Origin: Latrodectus hesperus | Taxonomy: Eukaryota > Arthropoda > Arachnida > Araneae > Theridiidae | Reading direction: 5' to 3' | DNA: 64,000 bases | Assembly (NCBI GenBank): GCA_037975125.1 | Contig: CM075851.1 | Coordinates: 76,511,349 to 76,575,348, forward strand | Shown: in pieces, positions 38,269-51,800 of the stretch | Numbering within the stretch: position 1 is the first letter of the stretch | Layout: the number at the start of each line of letters is the position of its first letter | Made by a program: the position numbers and the translations under genes | The notes under the pieces: model-generated | The model's input: only the letters and a program-made list of their open reading frames with translations | Told to the model about the DNA's origin: nothing | Database searches by the model: none

Positions 38269-39193
38269 GACTCCCCCTCTGGCTCCGCCGACGTCCCGGC
38301 AAGGAGACAGGATTGAGATTAGGAAGCTGCTGAGGGTGTCGACGTGGTCTTCCTCTACTTTTCAAAGGGAAAACGGGACCGTTATCTCTAGATGATTGTT
38401 GATAAGGCATCAACATACTGGTATGATAAGTACCGAGTACTTGATCAGGGGCAGCAGGGTCTGCAACATCATATGTATTTGGTGATCTATTTGTTAGGAT
38501 AATATAAGGTCCTTCACGTTTGGGCATGAATTTCTTAGTTGTTTTGGTCTTAGACTTGCTTATGGGATGTAAAGTGATCCAAACTTTATCACCTGGTTGA
38601 TAATAAGCGGGTCTATGCTTCTTGTCGAAGTACTCCTTTCTTGCATCTTGTTTTTGTTCTACACGTTCTCTAATTAAGGGTGTAAGACGTGCAAATTCTT
38701 TCAAGTAAGGTGTTATCTCTGCGACGAAGTTATCGTTATCAATGACAGCTCTTATATCATGCTTGACATCATCTGTGGTTCGAAGCTCTCTTCCGAACTG
38801 AAGGTAAGCTGCCGTATGACCTGTAGAATCACATTTTGCAGTGTTTAAAGCAAAACGTATCATGGGTAGTTTGTCCTCCCAAGTATCATGTGAATCACCA
38901 ACTAGAATTGCTAATTTGGGTTTTAGGTCTCGATTTTTTCGTTCAGCAGGGTTTGCTTGAGGATGGTATAACGGTATAAGATCTTGCTTAATACCCAGGA
39001 TTTTACAAGTTTGTTGCATTACAGCACTGACGAACTGTACGCCATTGTCACTGATTACCCTTCTAGGTAGGCCATAGCGTAAGAAGACTTCTTCTATCAA
39101 TATTTTAGAGCAATTGATAGCTGTAGCATCTTTTAGGGCAAAAAGTTCGACCCATCGTGTACTTGTATCTTCAACAAGAAAAATCCATTTTTT
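38264..39193 (-). pseudogene. Displaced C-terminal part of integrase of the Gypsy element
   Basis: This is the rest of integrase, in a different frame from the polyprotein. The longest ATG-started piece is 278 residues (from 39100), but the frame is open back to the frameshift near 39190. It holds the second catalytic aspartate (SDNG, D18 of the piece) and the glutamate (PAERKNR, E53), 34 residues apart. A GPY/F-type C-terminal module follows (GPYIIL near residue 197), then a basic tail rich in arginine and proline. The stop lies within the 3' LTR. A one-base loss in a homopolymer is the simplest cause. It could be a genuine mutation, a sequencing error in an A run, or, less likely, programmed frameshifting. 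Confidence 0.9.
38269..38280 (-). other. Polypurine tract of the Gypsy element
   Basis: On the minus strand AGAGGGGGAG followed by TC lies directly before the 3' LTR. This is where plus-strand DNA priming occurs in LTR retroelements. It overlaps the last codons of the integrase frame. Confidence 0.8.
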
Positions 39194-42100
39194 CCAGTTG
39201 GGGTCTCTGGGAGAGGGCCAAACAAGTCTATTGCCAGCGTCTCAAATCTTTGTGAGTAAATAGGCGTTCTGAGTAATCCAGCAGGTTTCTGGTTGTTAGA
39301 TTTGTACCGATTACATTCAGCACAATCTTTCACGTATTCGGCGATAAACTTTCTCATGCCAGGAAAGAAATACCTAGAAGCAATCTTATGATACGTGTTC
39401 TCAGCTCCACAATGTCCTGCAGTGGGAGTATCATGATATTGCTGTAGGACACGTTCTCGCTCGTGACAAGGGACAACTAACTGTGCTTCTTCTGACTCTG
39501 TTTCAGGCGAATATCGATACAGTATTCCCTGATTCATCAGATACCCTCTACTAGTCCAATTTACATAGTTTTCATCTTTCCGACCACTTTCAAAGCACTC
39601 TATTATCTTTCTCACATCCTCATCCTTCAATTGTTCTTCACGAATATCTTTAGATTTCCTGGATGGCAAATCTATGGAAATAGTGTTCAAGTTACAAACA
39701 AATTTGTCCTCTTTATCAACTGGTCTGGACAGAAGATCTGCAATTACATTAGATTTTCCTGGAGTGTAAAGAATTTTCGGATGATATGACTGGATTTGAA
39801 GAGCCCATCGAGCTAAGCGTCCGGATGGCGATTTAATGCTCATAAGCCACTTCAAGGGTTGGTGATCAGATGCAATGATAATTTCTTGATTTTCCACATA
39901 GCCACGGAACTTTTCAAGTGCCCATACCACAGCTAATGCTTCTCTTTCAGTAGTTGAATAATTTCTTTCTGCTGAACTGAGCAATCGACTGGCATACTCA
40001 ATCACATGTTCTTCCGGCCTTTCTCCTTGGATAAGGACTGCTCCTAGAGCGTAATTACTAGCATCAGTTCTTATGAGGAATGGTTTAGATCCATCTGGCT
40101 GAGACAACACAGGTGGTGAAATCAGCCGTCTTTTTAACTCATCAAATGCTTTCTGTTCGGTATCACCCCATGTCCATTGTTTATTCTTTTTTGTTAAGTC
40201 ACTAAGGGGTCTAGCAACTTCAGAAAAATGGGGAACATATCTCCGAAACCAGGAACAAGTCTGTAGGAAGGACTGAACTTCTTTAGCACATTTTGGTGTT
40301 GGAATTTTTTGAATAGAAGATACTTTGTCAGCATCCACTTCCACACCTTTTTCAGTTATCCAATGACCTAAATACTTCACTCTGTCACAAGAAAAATGAC
40401 ATTTGCTTCTGTTAGCATTCAGTTTAAATATAGAAAGTCTTTCAAACACTTTTCGTAAATCTGATAAATGTTCATCAAAAGTTTCTGATAAGATAATGAT
40501 ATCGTCAAGGTATGACAATGCAAAAACATCTTTGAGACCAGATCTAAATTTATCAATGAGACGTTGAAAAGTTGCGGGTGCGTTGCGCAACCCAAAAGGC
40601 ATACGTAAAAATTTAAAAGTTCCAAATGGACAGATGAATGCAGTCTTCTCTTGGTCCGATTCATGAACTTTGACCTGATGATAACCAGATCTTAAGTCTA
40701 TCGTAGACATGTATTTCGTCGACTTGGCTTCAGTCAATAAATCATCCATTCTAGGTAGTGGATAGTTATCCGGAATAGTCGTTGAGTTTAACTTACGGTA
40801 ATCAACACACAATCTGATGGTACCGTTCGGTTTAGGCACTAATACCACAGGACTTGCATAAGGAGATTCACATTCCTCAATTATTCCTTCTGTTAGTAAG
40901 GAATCTAGCTCTTTCTTCAACAACTCTTTCTTTGCAGGTGTCATTCTATATGGAGGTTCAGCAACAGGTAGGCTATTTCCAGTCTGTATTCTGTGTTCAA
41001 TAAAAGGAGTAGGTTCTCCCCCTGGTTTGAAGTTATTTTCAAATTCTTCCAGCAATGAATTTAATTTATGACGTTGTTCTCTTGTCAAGTGTTTTCCTTC
41101 ATCATTTCTCAATTGCACAGAATTAGAGGTTCCTGAAATTTCAGCAGACATATCAGGCGAAGTTAATTTTTGCGACATTATTACTTTTGCAGCACTTACG
41201 GTTTCAGATGTTTCCTGATAAAATGGATAATGTCTGTGTGGATATTCACTAAAATGCCAAGTGCCATTCTGGATGTTAAGCACAATACCAGCAGCCTGGA
41301 GAAAGTCAGTGCCAAGCAATGTTCTATTACCTTTAGCATTTGGTAACGCAATAAATTTCATACGAACTTTCTTTCCTTCTACATTAAGATTCACGACTGT
41401 TGTCAAGGCTGGGACATTTCTTTCTTTTCCATCAGCAAGTACCATTGTAATATTCTTCTTTTGAAATTTAAAACCTTTCTCTTTCAATAAACAAAAAAAT
41501 CTCTCTCCCGCAATGGAATTTGATGCACCTGTGTCGGCACAAAAAGCTGCTTTTTCACCACAAACAGTTAAAAAAATTGAGCTAGACAATGAATCTGAAG
41601 CTTGTGCGGTATACAATTTTACACCATTAACAACTGTTTTAGCCTCTTCTTTTAATATGTTGCACTTTGGACACTTAGACTGAATGAAACCAGGATTACC
41701 ACATCCATAGCAATGAACCGAAAATTTTCTTTCTGGCTTGTCTTTACTAAATTTTGGACTTTCATAGTTGGAATATTTTATTTTGTTATGTTCCCTAGAG
41801 TTAGGAGGCTTATAGTTTCTTTCTGAAATAGATTTAACATAGTCTTTGAAATTTGGCTTCTTAGCAAAGATAGGTGAATTTTTCTTCATTCCCAGTCTTA
41901 CATTTTCATAACTGTCAAGCTTTTCTGCAAGTTCTAAAGGATCATTCAGCTCTGACCATTGATCAACAAAATGTTCTCTTACCTCTGGAGGTATTCTTTT
42001 CTTTAACTGGTCAGCTATAATTAAGTCTTGCAATTTCTCAAAAGTGATGATATTCAACTCCTTTACCCATCCCTCGAAATATGATTTAATTTCAAAATAG

Positions 42101-42711
42101 AAGTCTTTCCATGTTACTTCTGCACTTTTTCTATGTTGCGAGAACATCTGCCGAAACCTATCTGATGTAAGGCGAAAACGCTTCAAGAGCATCTCTTTCG
42201 CCTTTGAGTAGTCGTTAACATCTTCTTCATTTTCTCTAGCAATTAATTGATTTATTTCGGCTGGCAATGAGCCTATCAAGTACGGCATCCAATTCCTTTC
42301 AGGTATATTCACTAATTTTAATTGACGTTCAAAAACTGTCAGGTACAGTCCTATTTCATCCTTATTGGGATTAAATTTTGGGAGAATACGATTCAGATCC
42401 CAATTTGTTTTCTCTGCTTCACTGGCTGGAGCTGTGGCAGTGGAGGAAAGTACTTTTTGAGCTTCCACTTGAAGTTTTAAGCGTTGCAATTCATGCTCTC
42501 TTTCTTTTTCGTATTCAGCTTGTTTTTCTTTTTCAAGCCGTTCCTCTATTATATTAGTTAGCATATTTTTCACTAACTCTTCATCATAATCGTTTGATTT
42601 GGTTATAATATCTTTCAGTTGAATTACTTTTAGATCATCTGCTACCCCTAGCCCCATTTCTATAGCGAGGTTTCTCAAATCTTCTTTTTTCCCTTTCCCA
42701 AGGAAGGCCAT
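39133..42711 (-). CDS. Gag-Pol polyprotein of the Gypsy element (Gag to integrase N-terminal part)
   Basis: A single 1,192-residue frame fuses Gag and Pol. Visible parts: a charged N-terminus (about 1-90) with a SAP-like start and a coiled-coil stretch at 50-85; a capsid-like region at about 105-275 whose 170-272 part resembles the SCAN fold; a cysteine finger C334, C337, C347, C350; aspartic protease DTGA at D393; reverse transcriptase about 580-770 with D672 and YLDD at 734-737; RNase H about 875-995 (D883, E924, D949); the integrase zinc module H1093, H1100, C1130, C1133; and the first integrase catalytic aspartate D1162. The ATG at 42711 has A at -3 and G at +4. After D1162 the frame leaves the family pattern and stops, because an A run at 39188-39193 is one base too short. 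Enzymatic roles are known for the family. Confidence 0.93.
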   Translation of the reverse strand: MAFLGKGKKEDLRNLAIEMGLGVADDLKVIQLKDIITKSNDYDEELVKNMLTNIIEERLEKEKQAEYEKEREHELQRLKLQVEAQKVLSSTATAPASEAEKTNWDLNRILPKFNPNKDEIGLYLTVFERQLKLVNIPERNWMPYLIGSLPAEINQLIARENEEDVNDYSKAKEMLLKRFRLTSDRFRQMFSQHRKSAEVTWKDFYFEIKSYFEGWVKELNIITFEKLQDLIIADQLKKRIPPEVREHFVDQWSELNDPLELAEKLDSYENVRLGMKKNSPIFAKKPNFKDYVKSISERNYKPPNSREHNKIKYSNYESPKFSKDKPERKFSVHCYGCGNPGFIQSKCPKCNILKEEAKTVVNGVKLYTAQASDSLSSSIFLTVCGEKAAFCADTGASNSIAGERFFCLLKEKGFKFQKKNITMVLADGKERNVPALTTVVNLNVEGKKVRMKFIALPNAKGNRTLLGTDFLQAAGIVLNIQNGTWHFSEYPHRHYPFYQETSETVSAAKVIMSQKLTSPDMSAEISGTSNSVQLRNDEGKHLTREQRHKLNSLLEEFENNFKPGGEPTPFIEHRIQTGNSLPVAEPPYRMTPAKKELLKKELDSLLTEGIIEECESPYASPVVLVPKPNGTIRLCVDYRKLNSTTIPDNYPLPRMDDLLTEAKSTKYMSTIDLRSGYHQVKVHESDQEKTAFICPFGTFKFLRMPFGLRNAPATFQRLIDKFRSGLKDVFALSYLDDIIILSETFDEHLSDLRKVFERLSIFKLNANRSKCHFSCDRVKYLGHWITEKGVEVDADKVSSIQKIPTPKCAKEVQSFLQTCSWFRRYVPHFSEVARPLSDLTKKNKQWTWGDTEQKAFDELKRRLISPPVLSQPDGSKPFLIRTDASNYALGAVLIQGERPEEHVIEYASRLLSSAERNYSTTEREALAVVWALEKFRGYVENQEIIIASDHQPLKWLMSIKSPSGRLARWALQIQSYHPKILYTPGKSNVIADLLSRPVDKEDKFVCNLNTISIDLPSRKSKDIREEQLKDEDVRKIIECFESGRKDENYVNWTSRGYLMNQGILYRYSPETESEEAQLVVPCHERERVLQQYHDTPTAGHCGAENTYHKIASRYFFPGMRKFIAEYVKDCAECNRYKSNNQKPAGLLRTPIYSQRFETLAIDLFGPLPETPTGKNGFFLLKIQVHDGSNFLP

Positions 42712-44250
42712 TTTTGCATGAGTTTATTTTTAAGAGTTCTAAAGTTATTTTCAACTGATTTAAAATACTGATTTTTTAAAATATGTGTTTATTTATTTTA
42801 GTTAAAACGAAATTTAAACACCATCAGTCTTAAATACTATTATGTGAAAATATAAACATTTTAACTTTAAACATAAGTAAAGTATAACCTATTATTATTT
42901 ATCCAAATATTTACTGCAAATAAAATGAACTCTTAAATTATTGTAAATAAACCTGAAATATTCATATGATATTCACTGAAATCAAACAAAACCAAAACAA
43001 AGCATTTCACAATTCTACCATAAATTTTATTTTCCTTTCATTTATAACTCTTTACTTTCGTTTTATAATTATCAATAATTACTAAATATGTACCTTTGTT
43101 TATAAATTATATTTTATCAATACTTTAATACCACATTCAATAATTCAAAATATATTAATTGAGATAACTTAATCATATGCATTCAAAGAATATTTTATAT
43201 TAAAATAACAAAATGTTTTATTGACTTTTTATATAACTTAAAAGTTCTTCAATTTTCTAGAATATCAATTCTGATACCTTTTACCAAAATATTAATAATA
43301 ATGTTGTAATCTTAATTTATATCCTTAAATATATACATGGAATACAATATATTTTCATTCTTTATTCAATGAAACCACTTACTAAAAAAATAAAACACAA
43401 AGATTCTAAACAGAAAGTGAATGACGAAAAAAATTAAATAAATAAAAATAGCATTCATAGATATTGAAAGGCTAGACAGTGAGGCGTATATGAAAGCAAT
43501 AACAACGGTCGTTTGCGGCGCCTTGTTTCGTGTTTTAAATCAAAACAAAAGTATCATCGCATGAAAAATGCACAGTCATCAGACAATTAAATTCTATTAG
43601 ATACTATATTTTAAACACTATCTCACTTTAAAGAATATATTTTCAACTATTCAGAATTAAGAAATATAATATATGAGAAATATAAAATATTCAGAAGTAA
43701 CAGAGATATTAATTCACGTACACATACTATAATACTTCAAATATAATAATAAAATAAATATATCTTTTAATTCAATACTCTAATACAAAATATTATTCAT
43801 TTAATAATATGTGAAACATATCTACCAAATCAAACAAATAATTATACTCGCAAGTAATAATATTGTTCAAAATTCCAGAACATAAAATAATAACACTTTT
43901 ATAGAACACAACTTATAAAGAAACTTTTTATATAGTTTTATATTCATACGTGCTTAAACATTAACATTTTTGTGCTTAACGTAACTTAATTTTAATTCTT
44001 AGTACAGTATAAAAGCAACTTATCTGGAATTTTCAGATCGCTGAACTCCTTAAACGAACTAGCACAATTATCTCGGATGAGATTACACTTCGGAATCGAA
44101 AAATAATGATCTCGGATGAGATTATACTTCTAATGAATCCATAGAACACTACATATCAGGAGGTAACCTGTAAAATTTTGAGTTCCCCTCCAACAACAAA
44201 ATTTAATTCTGGGTAGAATTTTCAAGAGCAAAAAGAAACTCGAACTCGGG
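42712..44250 (-). other. Long AT-rich leader between the 5' LTR and gag
   Basis: About 1.5 kb separates the primer-binding site from the Gag start codon. It is AT-rich, has no long frame, and contains short TA-rich and poly-A/T stretches. A near-duplicated phrase (CTCGGATGAGATTA) occurs at about 44073 and 44112. It may be an unusually long untranslated leader or contain an old nested insertion. I see no terminal repeats that would prove the latter. Confidence 0.6.
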
Positions 44251-44268
44251 TCTCACGTTGGGCTGCCA
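44251..44268 (-). other. Candidate tRNA primer-binding site of the Gypsy element
   Basis: Five bases inside the 5' LTR, the minus strand reads TGGCAGCCCAACGTGAGA. It starts with the TGG expected to pair with a tRNA CCA end. It resembles the lysine-tRNA-type site TGGCGCCCAACGTGGG with an extra base and a few changes. The position and the TGG are seen; the lysine assignment is inference. Confidence 0.6.
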
Positions 44269-44273
44269 TTTTT

Positions 44274-44551
44274 TGTAGCGTGTAGCATGTAGCTGGTTTA
44301 ATAGGAACAAAGAAATAGGTTCCTTAAATAGCTCAAAATATTTTATTACAATTTTAGGTACAATTTGAGCACAACACAGATACACACAGATACTACAAAT
44401 AATACTAAATAACAACTAAAACATTTAAATTTGAAGAAAATAAAATAAACATGAGAGTCATATGGACATGTCTCATACCGTCGGTTGTTGGAGAGGGACT
44501 GCCTTCTCGTTGACGATGCCATGGGTGGTGCTGCAGATAGAGGGCGCTACA
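44274..44551 (-). repeat. 5' LTR of the Gypsy element
   Basis: This 278-bp long terminal repeat is upstream in the element's own orientation. It begins TGTAGCG and ends CGCTACA when read on either strand. It is identical to the 3' LTR except at 44441 and 44529. In this family the LTR carries the promoter and polyadenylation signals. I could not fix the transcription start from sequence alone. Confidence 0.96.
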
Positions 44552-44555
44552 CAAC

Positions 44556-47369
<2,814 letters not shown>

Positions 47370-47522
47370 TCACTGGATTGCTGGACTCAGTGGGTTTGAG
47401 ATGTGGCCATGTTAATATGTGACATCCAAAGTCCCTCCACTGTGTGGCTTATATGTAGAGAAGAGAGTGCCACGTCAGGTGTTACCTTGTCACCTGACGA
47501 TGGTTCAAAATTTCTAGGTACT
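47370..47522 (+). mobile_element. 5'- and 3'-truncated copy of the 5S-type SINE
   Basis: The sequence from CACTGGATTGCTGGA onward follows the 28747-28890 part of the full-length copy, including CATGTTAATATGTGACATCCAAAG-like, GTCACCTGAC and GGTTCAAAATT blocks. The 5S-like head is missing except for its last bases. Similarity ends near 47522, before the 3' third. It is clearly diverged and therefore older than the 28.6-kb copy. Confidence 0.8.
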
Positions 47523-47707
47523 AGGTGAGAGTAGAGTATTCCCAAACTCGTTAACCTTACGATGTAGTCCTGGGTTCACCTGAACCGTTATATATGTATG
47601 TAATATAAATATTGCCATCTTCAGTAGTTTTCGCGTACATTACTAGTGAGATAAATAGTTAAGTCTACTTCCACAACGCGAATACTGGTTCTTGTATCAG
47701 TTCCGGT

Positions 47708-48190
<483 letters not shown>

Positions 48191-48349
48191 AAAAAATTTT
48201 TTACTTGGGAGTTTATATTCAAAAACATCCTTTTGCTGAAAAACTGTGAAAATATATTTTATTTAAAATAAATGTATATTATTAAAGAAAAATCACTTGC
48301 ATTTTTTATTTTTACATGATTTTATTATCATTTCAAATTAAAAATGCGA

Positions 48350-48830
48350 CAAATTTCACAGCTGGCATTTTTTACTATTTAACATCAGCTGACGAAGAAT
48401 CAAATTATATGATATTAATAATTCTACGAAGTAGGTATGCCTTTCACAAAGGAAACCGGTATTCATCTAGTACGAAAATAAATCTTATCAAATCTAGAAG
48501 AACGACGCGCTGCTTGTATTCGCAATTCTTATCGGATTTGTATCGATGTCGCAACAACAAAGGTAGAAACTAGGAAATACGCGCGCGCTGGATCGCAAGC
48601 GATAACCATCTTCGGAATGTCACGTCCGTTGACATGAATCGCAGCAGTTTTTTTCCTGACGAACACCGTGTTACACGGCAGAGGTCGCTCCGATTGGGTG
48701 TTCTCATGACCCAGCTGCAACCTCGCTTCCAATCTCGAACCTATGATTCTCCATTAAGCGTGACTGGAGGAAAAGACATAGATTGGCCTAAATTAACAAG
48801 TGAAAGCGAATTACTTTCATTGTAAATGTT
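48350..48830. other. Complex island 8
   Basis: The most GC-elevated non-transposon stretch in the window, with GCGCGCGC at 48582-48589 and several CG dinucleotides. Frames 48634-48825 (+) and 48529-48732 (-) show no known motif. It is a candidate regulatory island, unannotated exon or old transposon piece. Confidence 0.35.
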
Positions 48831-51800
48831 AATTAAAGGGTTAAAAAGGCATATCTTGATTTATCACTCGGGACTGACAATGCTTGGAGTGTATCAGGAA
48901 ATGCTTGGTATTTTTCGAAGAGTTTTCATGAATGTGTCTTTTATAAAGTAGTCCGATGATTAAGAAATTATATTTCAGTCGAATCCTTATATTTATATTT
49001 CCGCGTGCATGTCCTTTTCGGTTTATGAACTTTCAATGTTTTTAAAATTATATATACCTTTAGAAATTTTTAAAATAACTGTTAGATAAATAATAATCGA
49101 ATGCAAGAAAAATGGTGCATCATCAATTAGGAGCGTATTTTACTCTTTTTCCCAATCTCTGCTTGATAATTATTTAAGTTTCAAGAATATATGATGATAT
49201 AAGTCAATTAAGAAACATAAGAATGGTAAAAAGATTAATAAAAAATACTTATAATCCCATTGATTATAAGAGCACAGTTGCTTAAGAGAATTGTAAAATA
49301 TTCTTTATTTTTATTTAACACCATTTAGTGAACAACCATCAACAATAAAGAGCATTAAATATCCATTCATTATCGTTCGAGAAGACTGCTTTTACGTAGC
49401 TTACCACATTCATTTTTGAAAAGGATAAAACGCAGAAAATTTCCGAGCACACACCCTGAGATTGCAAGGAATGTAAAATGTAAAGAATGAAAAACCATTA
49501 TTCATTATTAACTAAGTTCTAATCAATTCTTTTCACTTCGAAGAACACACTTCTAATTCCAACCTATTGTAAATCTCATCCACAGTATAGAATTGAAATG
49601 TTCATTTCTTTTATTTGCAATTCATTATAAAGACTTAAAAATAATTTAAGCTATAATAAAACATTCTCAACCTAATAATTTTAAATAAAGCTCCTTTTAA
49701 TTTTTCTGTCTGGAGCAGATCACATTGTATCTTTTAATATTTTACCATAATATGTTTAAAAATACATTTTATGTTTATTACAAATGATAATTAGTAAGTA
49801 GTTAATTTATAAAATTATACTTCGTCAAGTAATGAACCATACACATTTTCATTTTAATATAAAATTTATATAAACTGGTTATTGTTATAATTTATAACTA
49901 GAACAAATGACACCTCAGTTCAATGACTCCTCAGTTCAGATGGAATTTCTTAATTTATTTCTTCAACAGTGTCAAACTTTTTCTGGTAACTTCAAAGATA
50001 TTTATTTACACAACGTTTATTTAAGACAGATGATGTTTATGTTATCAAATGCTATTTATAAAATTTGTATTATTTTAAATTTTGAAAAGTCTTTTGATTA
50101 AAACTTATAGCCCATTTTGTCTTTCTTTGTAATCAATATAACACTTCAAATAATTATAAAACTAAAATCAGAAAGATATTAATTTGATCTCTAATTCTCA
50201 CATTCAAAATTAATCTAGATTAAATGGAAACAATTGCCATCATGAAATTTTTCCTGATTATCTAGCATATAAATATTTGAATTGATTAACTTAACATTAG
50301 TACAAAACAATTAATTATGTTTCCTTGGACATTGTGTTTGCGTTAATTTATGGATAACATTGAAGATAACATATATTAAAAATGTATGGTACTGCCATAC
50401 TTATTTTGTTTTTTACAAAACAAAAATTTTTTTAATCATTTTTATCTGAAAACAAATATTAAATTTTTTTAACATGATATTTATAATTCACTGTCAATAT
50501 TTTTTATTGTAAGCACTTTAAGATATTTTTAGAGGAAAATTTTTTGTGTGAAATACTAACTTATAACGAGATGCAAATTTTAAGACATGGTACTAGTGTA
50601 GCCATAATTTTCCATATTCTGAAAGAGCTTTAAATGTTTATTGAAAGAAAAACAACGCTATATCTCAAATAATTAAAAGCAATGACACTTCATTAAATAA
50701 AAGAATTATTAAATCGAAACAATTAAATAAAGGAATGTATAATTCACATCAATATTATTGGAGAGTCATTATTTTTAATGGTTTCGTTATAATAATTTAC
50801 ATTTCATTGGAAAAGAGATTTTTAAATATTGATATATTATACCAGGTTGATGTGGTAAAAGAACTATCTTAATTTTAATCTTAATCTTAATTTAACCCTA
50901 TGAAAAATAAATAATGTGCATAAATAATTAAGATAAAGTTTTTTTATTTTCGTTTCTATATAAACTTACATACATGAAATTTCTGATGAGCTACTGAGAT
51001 AATTCATTATAAGTAAAATTATTCAGAGAACAGAGCTTCTTTAAATACTTTATTTATCTCTGTATATTATTTTCCTTATCTCAAAACATATTTTTATGAA
51101 AATATTTATTTTTAACGCATTAAAAATAATACTAGTTTATAAAAAGAAATTAATTTTGAGCAAAACAGATATTAAAAATATTTATTTAAATATGTTTATA
51201 TTTGCATAATATTTTTCATAACATCCTCCTTTATTTAGATTAGGTTTGACTTTAACGAATTCTAGAATATAAATAGTTTTTAATTTTTTGAAATAAATAT
51301 CAAAATAAAATTACCTACTAATTTTGAAAGCATGGAAAAAGTAATTATATTTGTTCAAGTTAGTAATACGTAAATTATAATTTTTATAATTTTAAATTAT
51401 ATGATTTTATATATTATATTTTGTACTTTTTTAACCATATTTCCTAATATATTTTTCTTCAGTTAAACTTTCATTTTTTACTAAATAGAGAAATGCCTAA
51501 AAATCAATTAATATTTTTTTCTTATTTGTAAAAGTATGTAATTTTCAGAGGATTGCATTACAATCATTCTTAATCATTAAATAAATATAGAATTTAGTTA
51601 TATTTCATTTTGATAAAATAACAAATAATAATAACAATATCATAACTTAAGACTTCGATACCTAAAAAAACATCTTATAAATGAAGCATTTATATTATAA
51701 AATATTTATCTTGTGCACTTTAAAATACCAAGCTTCTATATAAAAAATGAGCTTAAATTATATGAAAAGAATGAAATGTATTAACAGCATAACTTGAAGA

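Larger units (their letters stand above)
37991..44551 (-). mobile_element. Ty3/Gypsy LTR retrotransposon, young insertion
   Basis: A complete LTR element of 6,561 bp lies on the minus strand. Seen directly: 278-bp terminal repeats starting TG and ending CA with a 7-bp inverted end (TGTAGCG/CGCTACA); 4-bp target duplication CAAC at 37987-37990 and 44552-44555; a primer-binding-like site; a polypurine tract; and a Gag-Pol frame ordered Gag, protease, RT, RNase H, integrase. Integrase following RNase H places it in Ty3/Gypsy (Metaviridae-type retrotransposons) rather than Copia. The LTRs differ at only two sites (38158 G versus 44441 T; 38246 C versus 44529 T), so insertion is recent. No envelope-like frame is seen downstream of integrase. 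The copy is probably not autonomous because integrase is frameshifted. Confidence 0.96.

Noticed and set aside
41261..41464. Plus-strand frame inside the Gypsy element
   Set aside because: It lies antisense to the protease region and is a shadow of the real gene.
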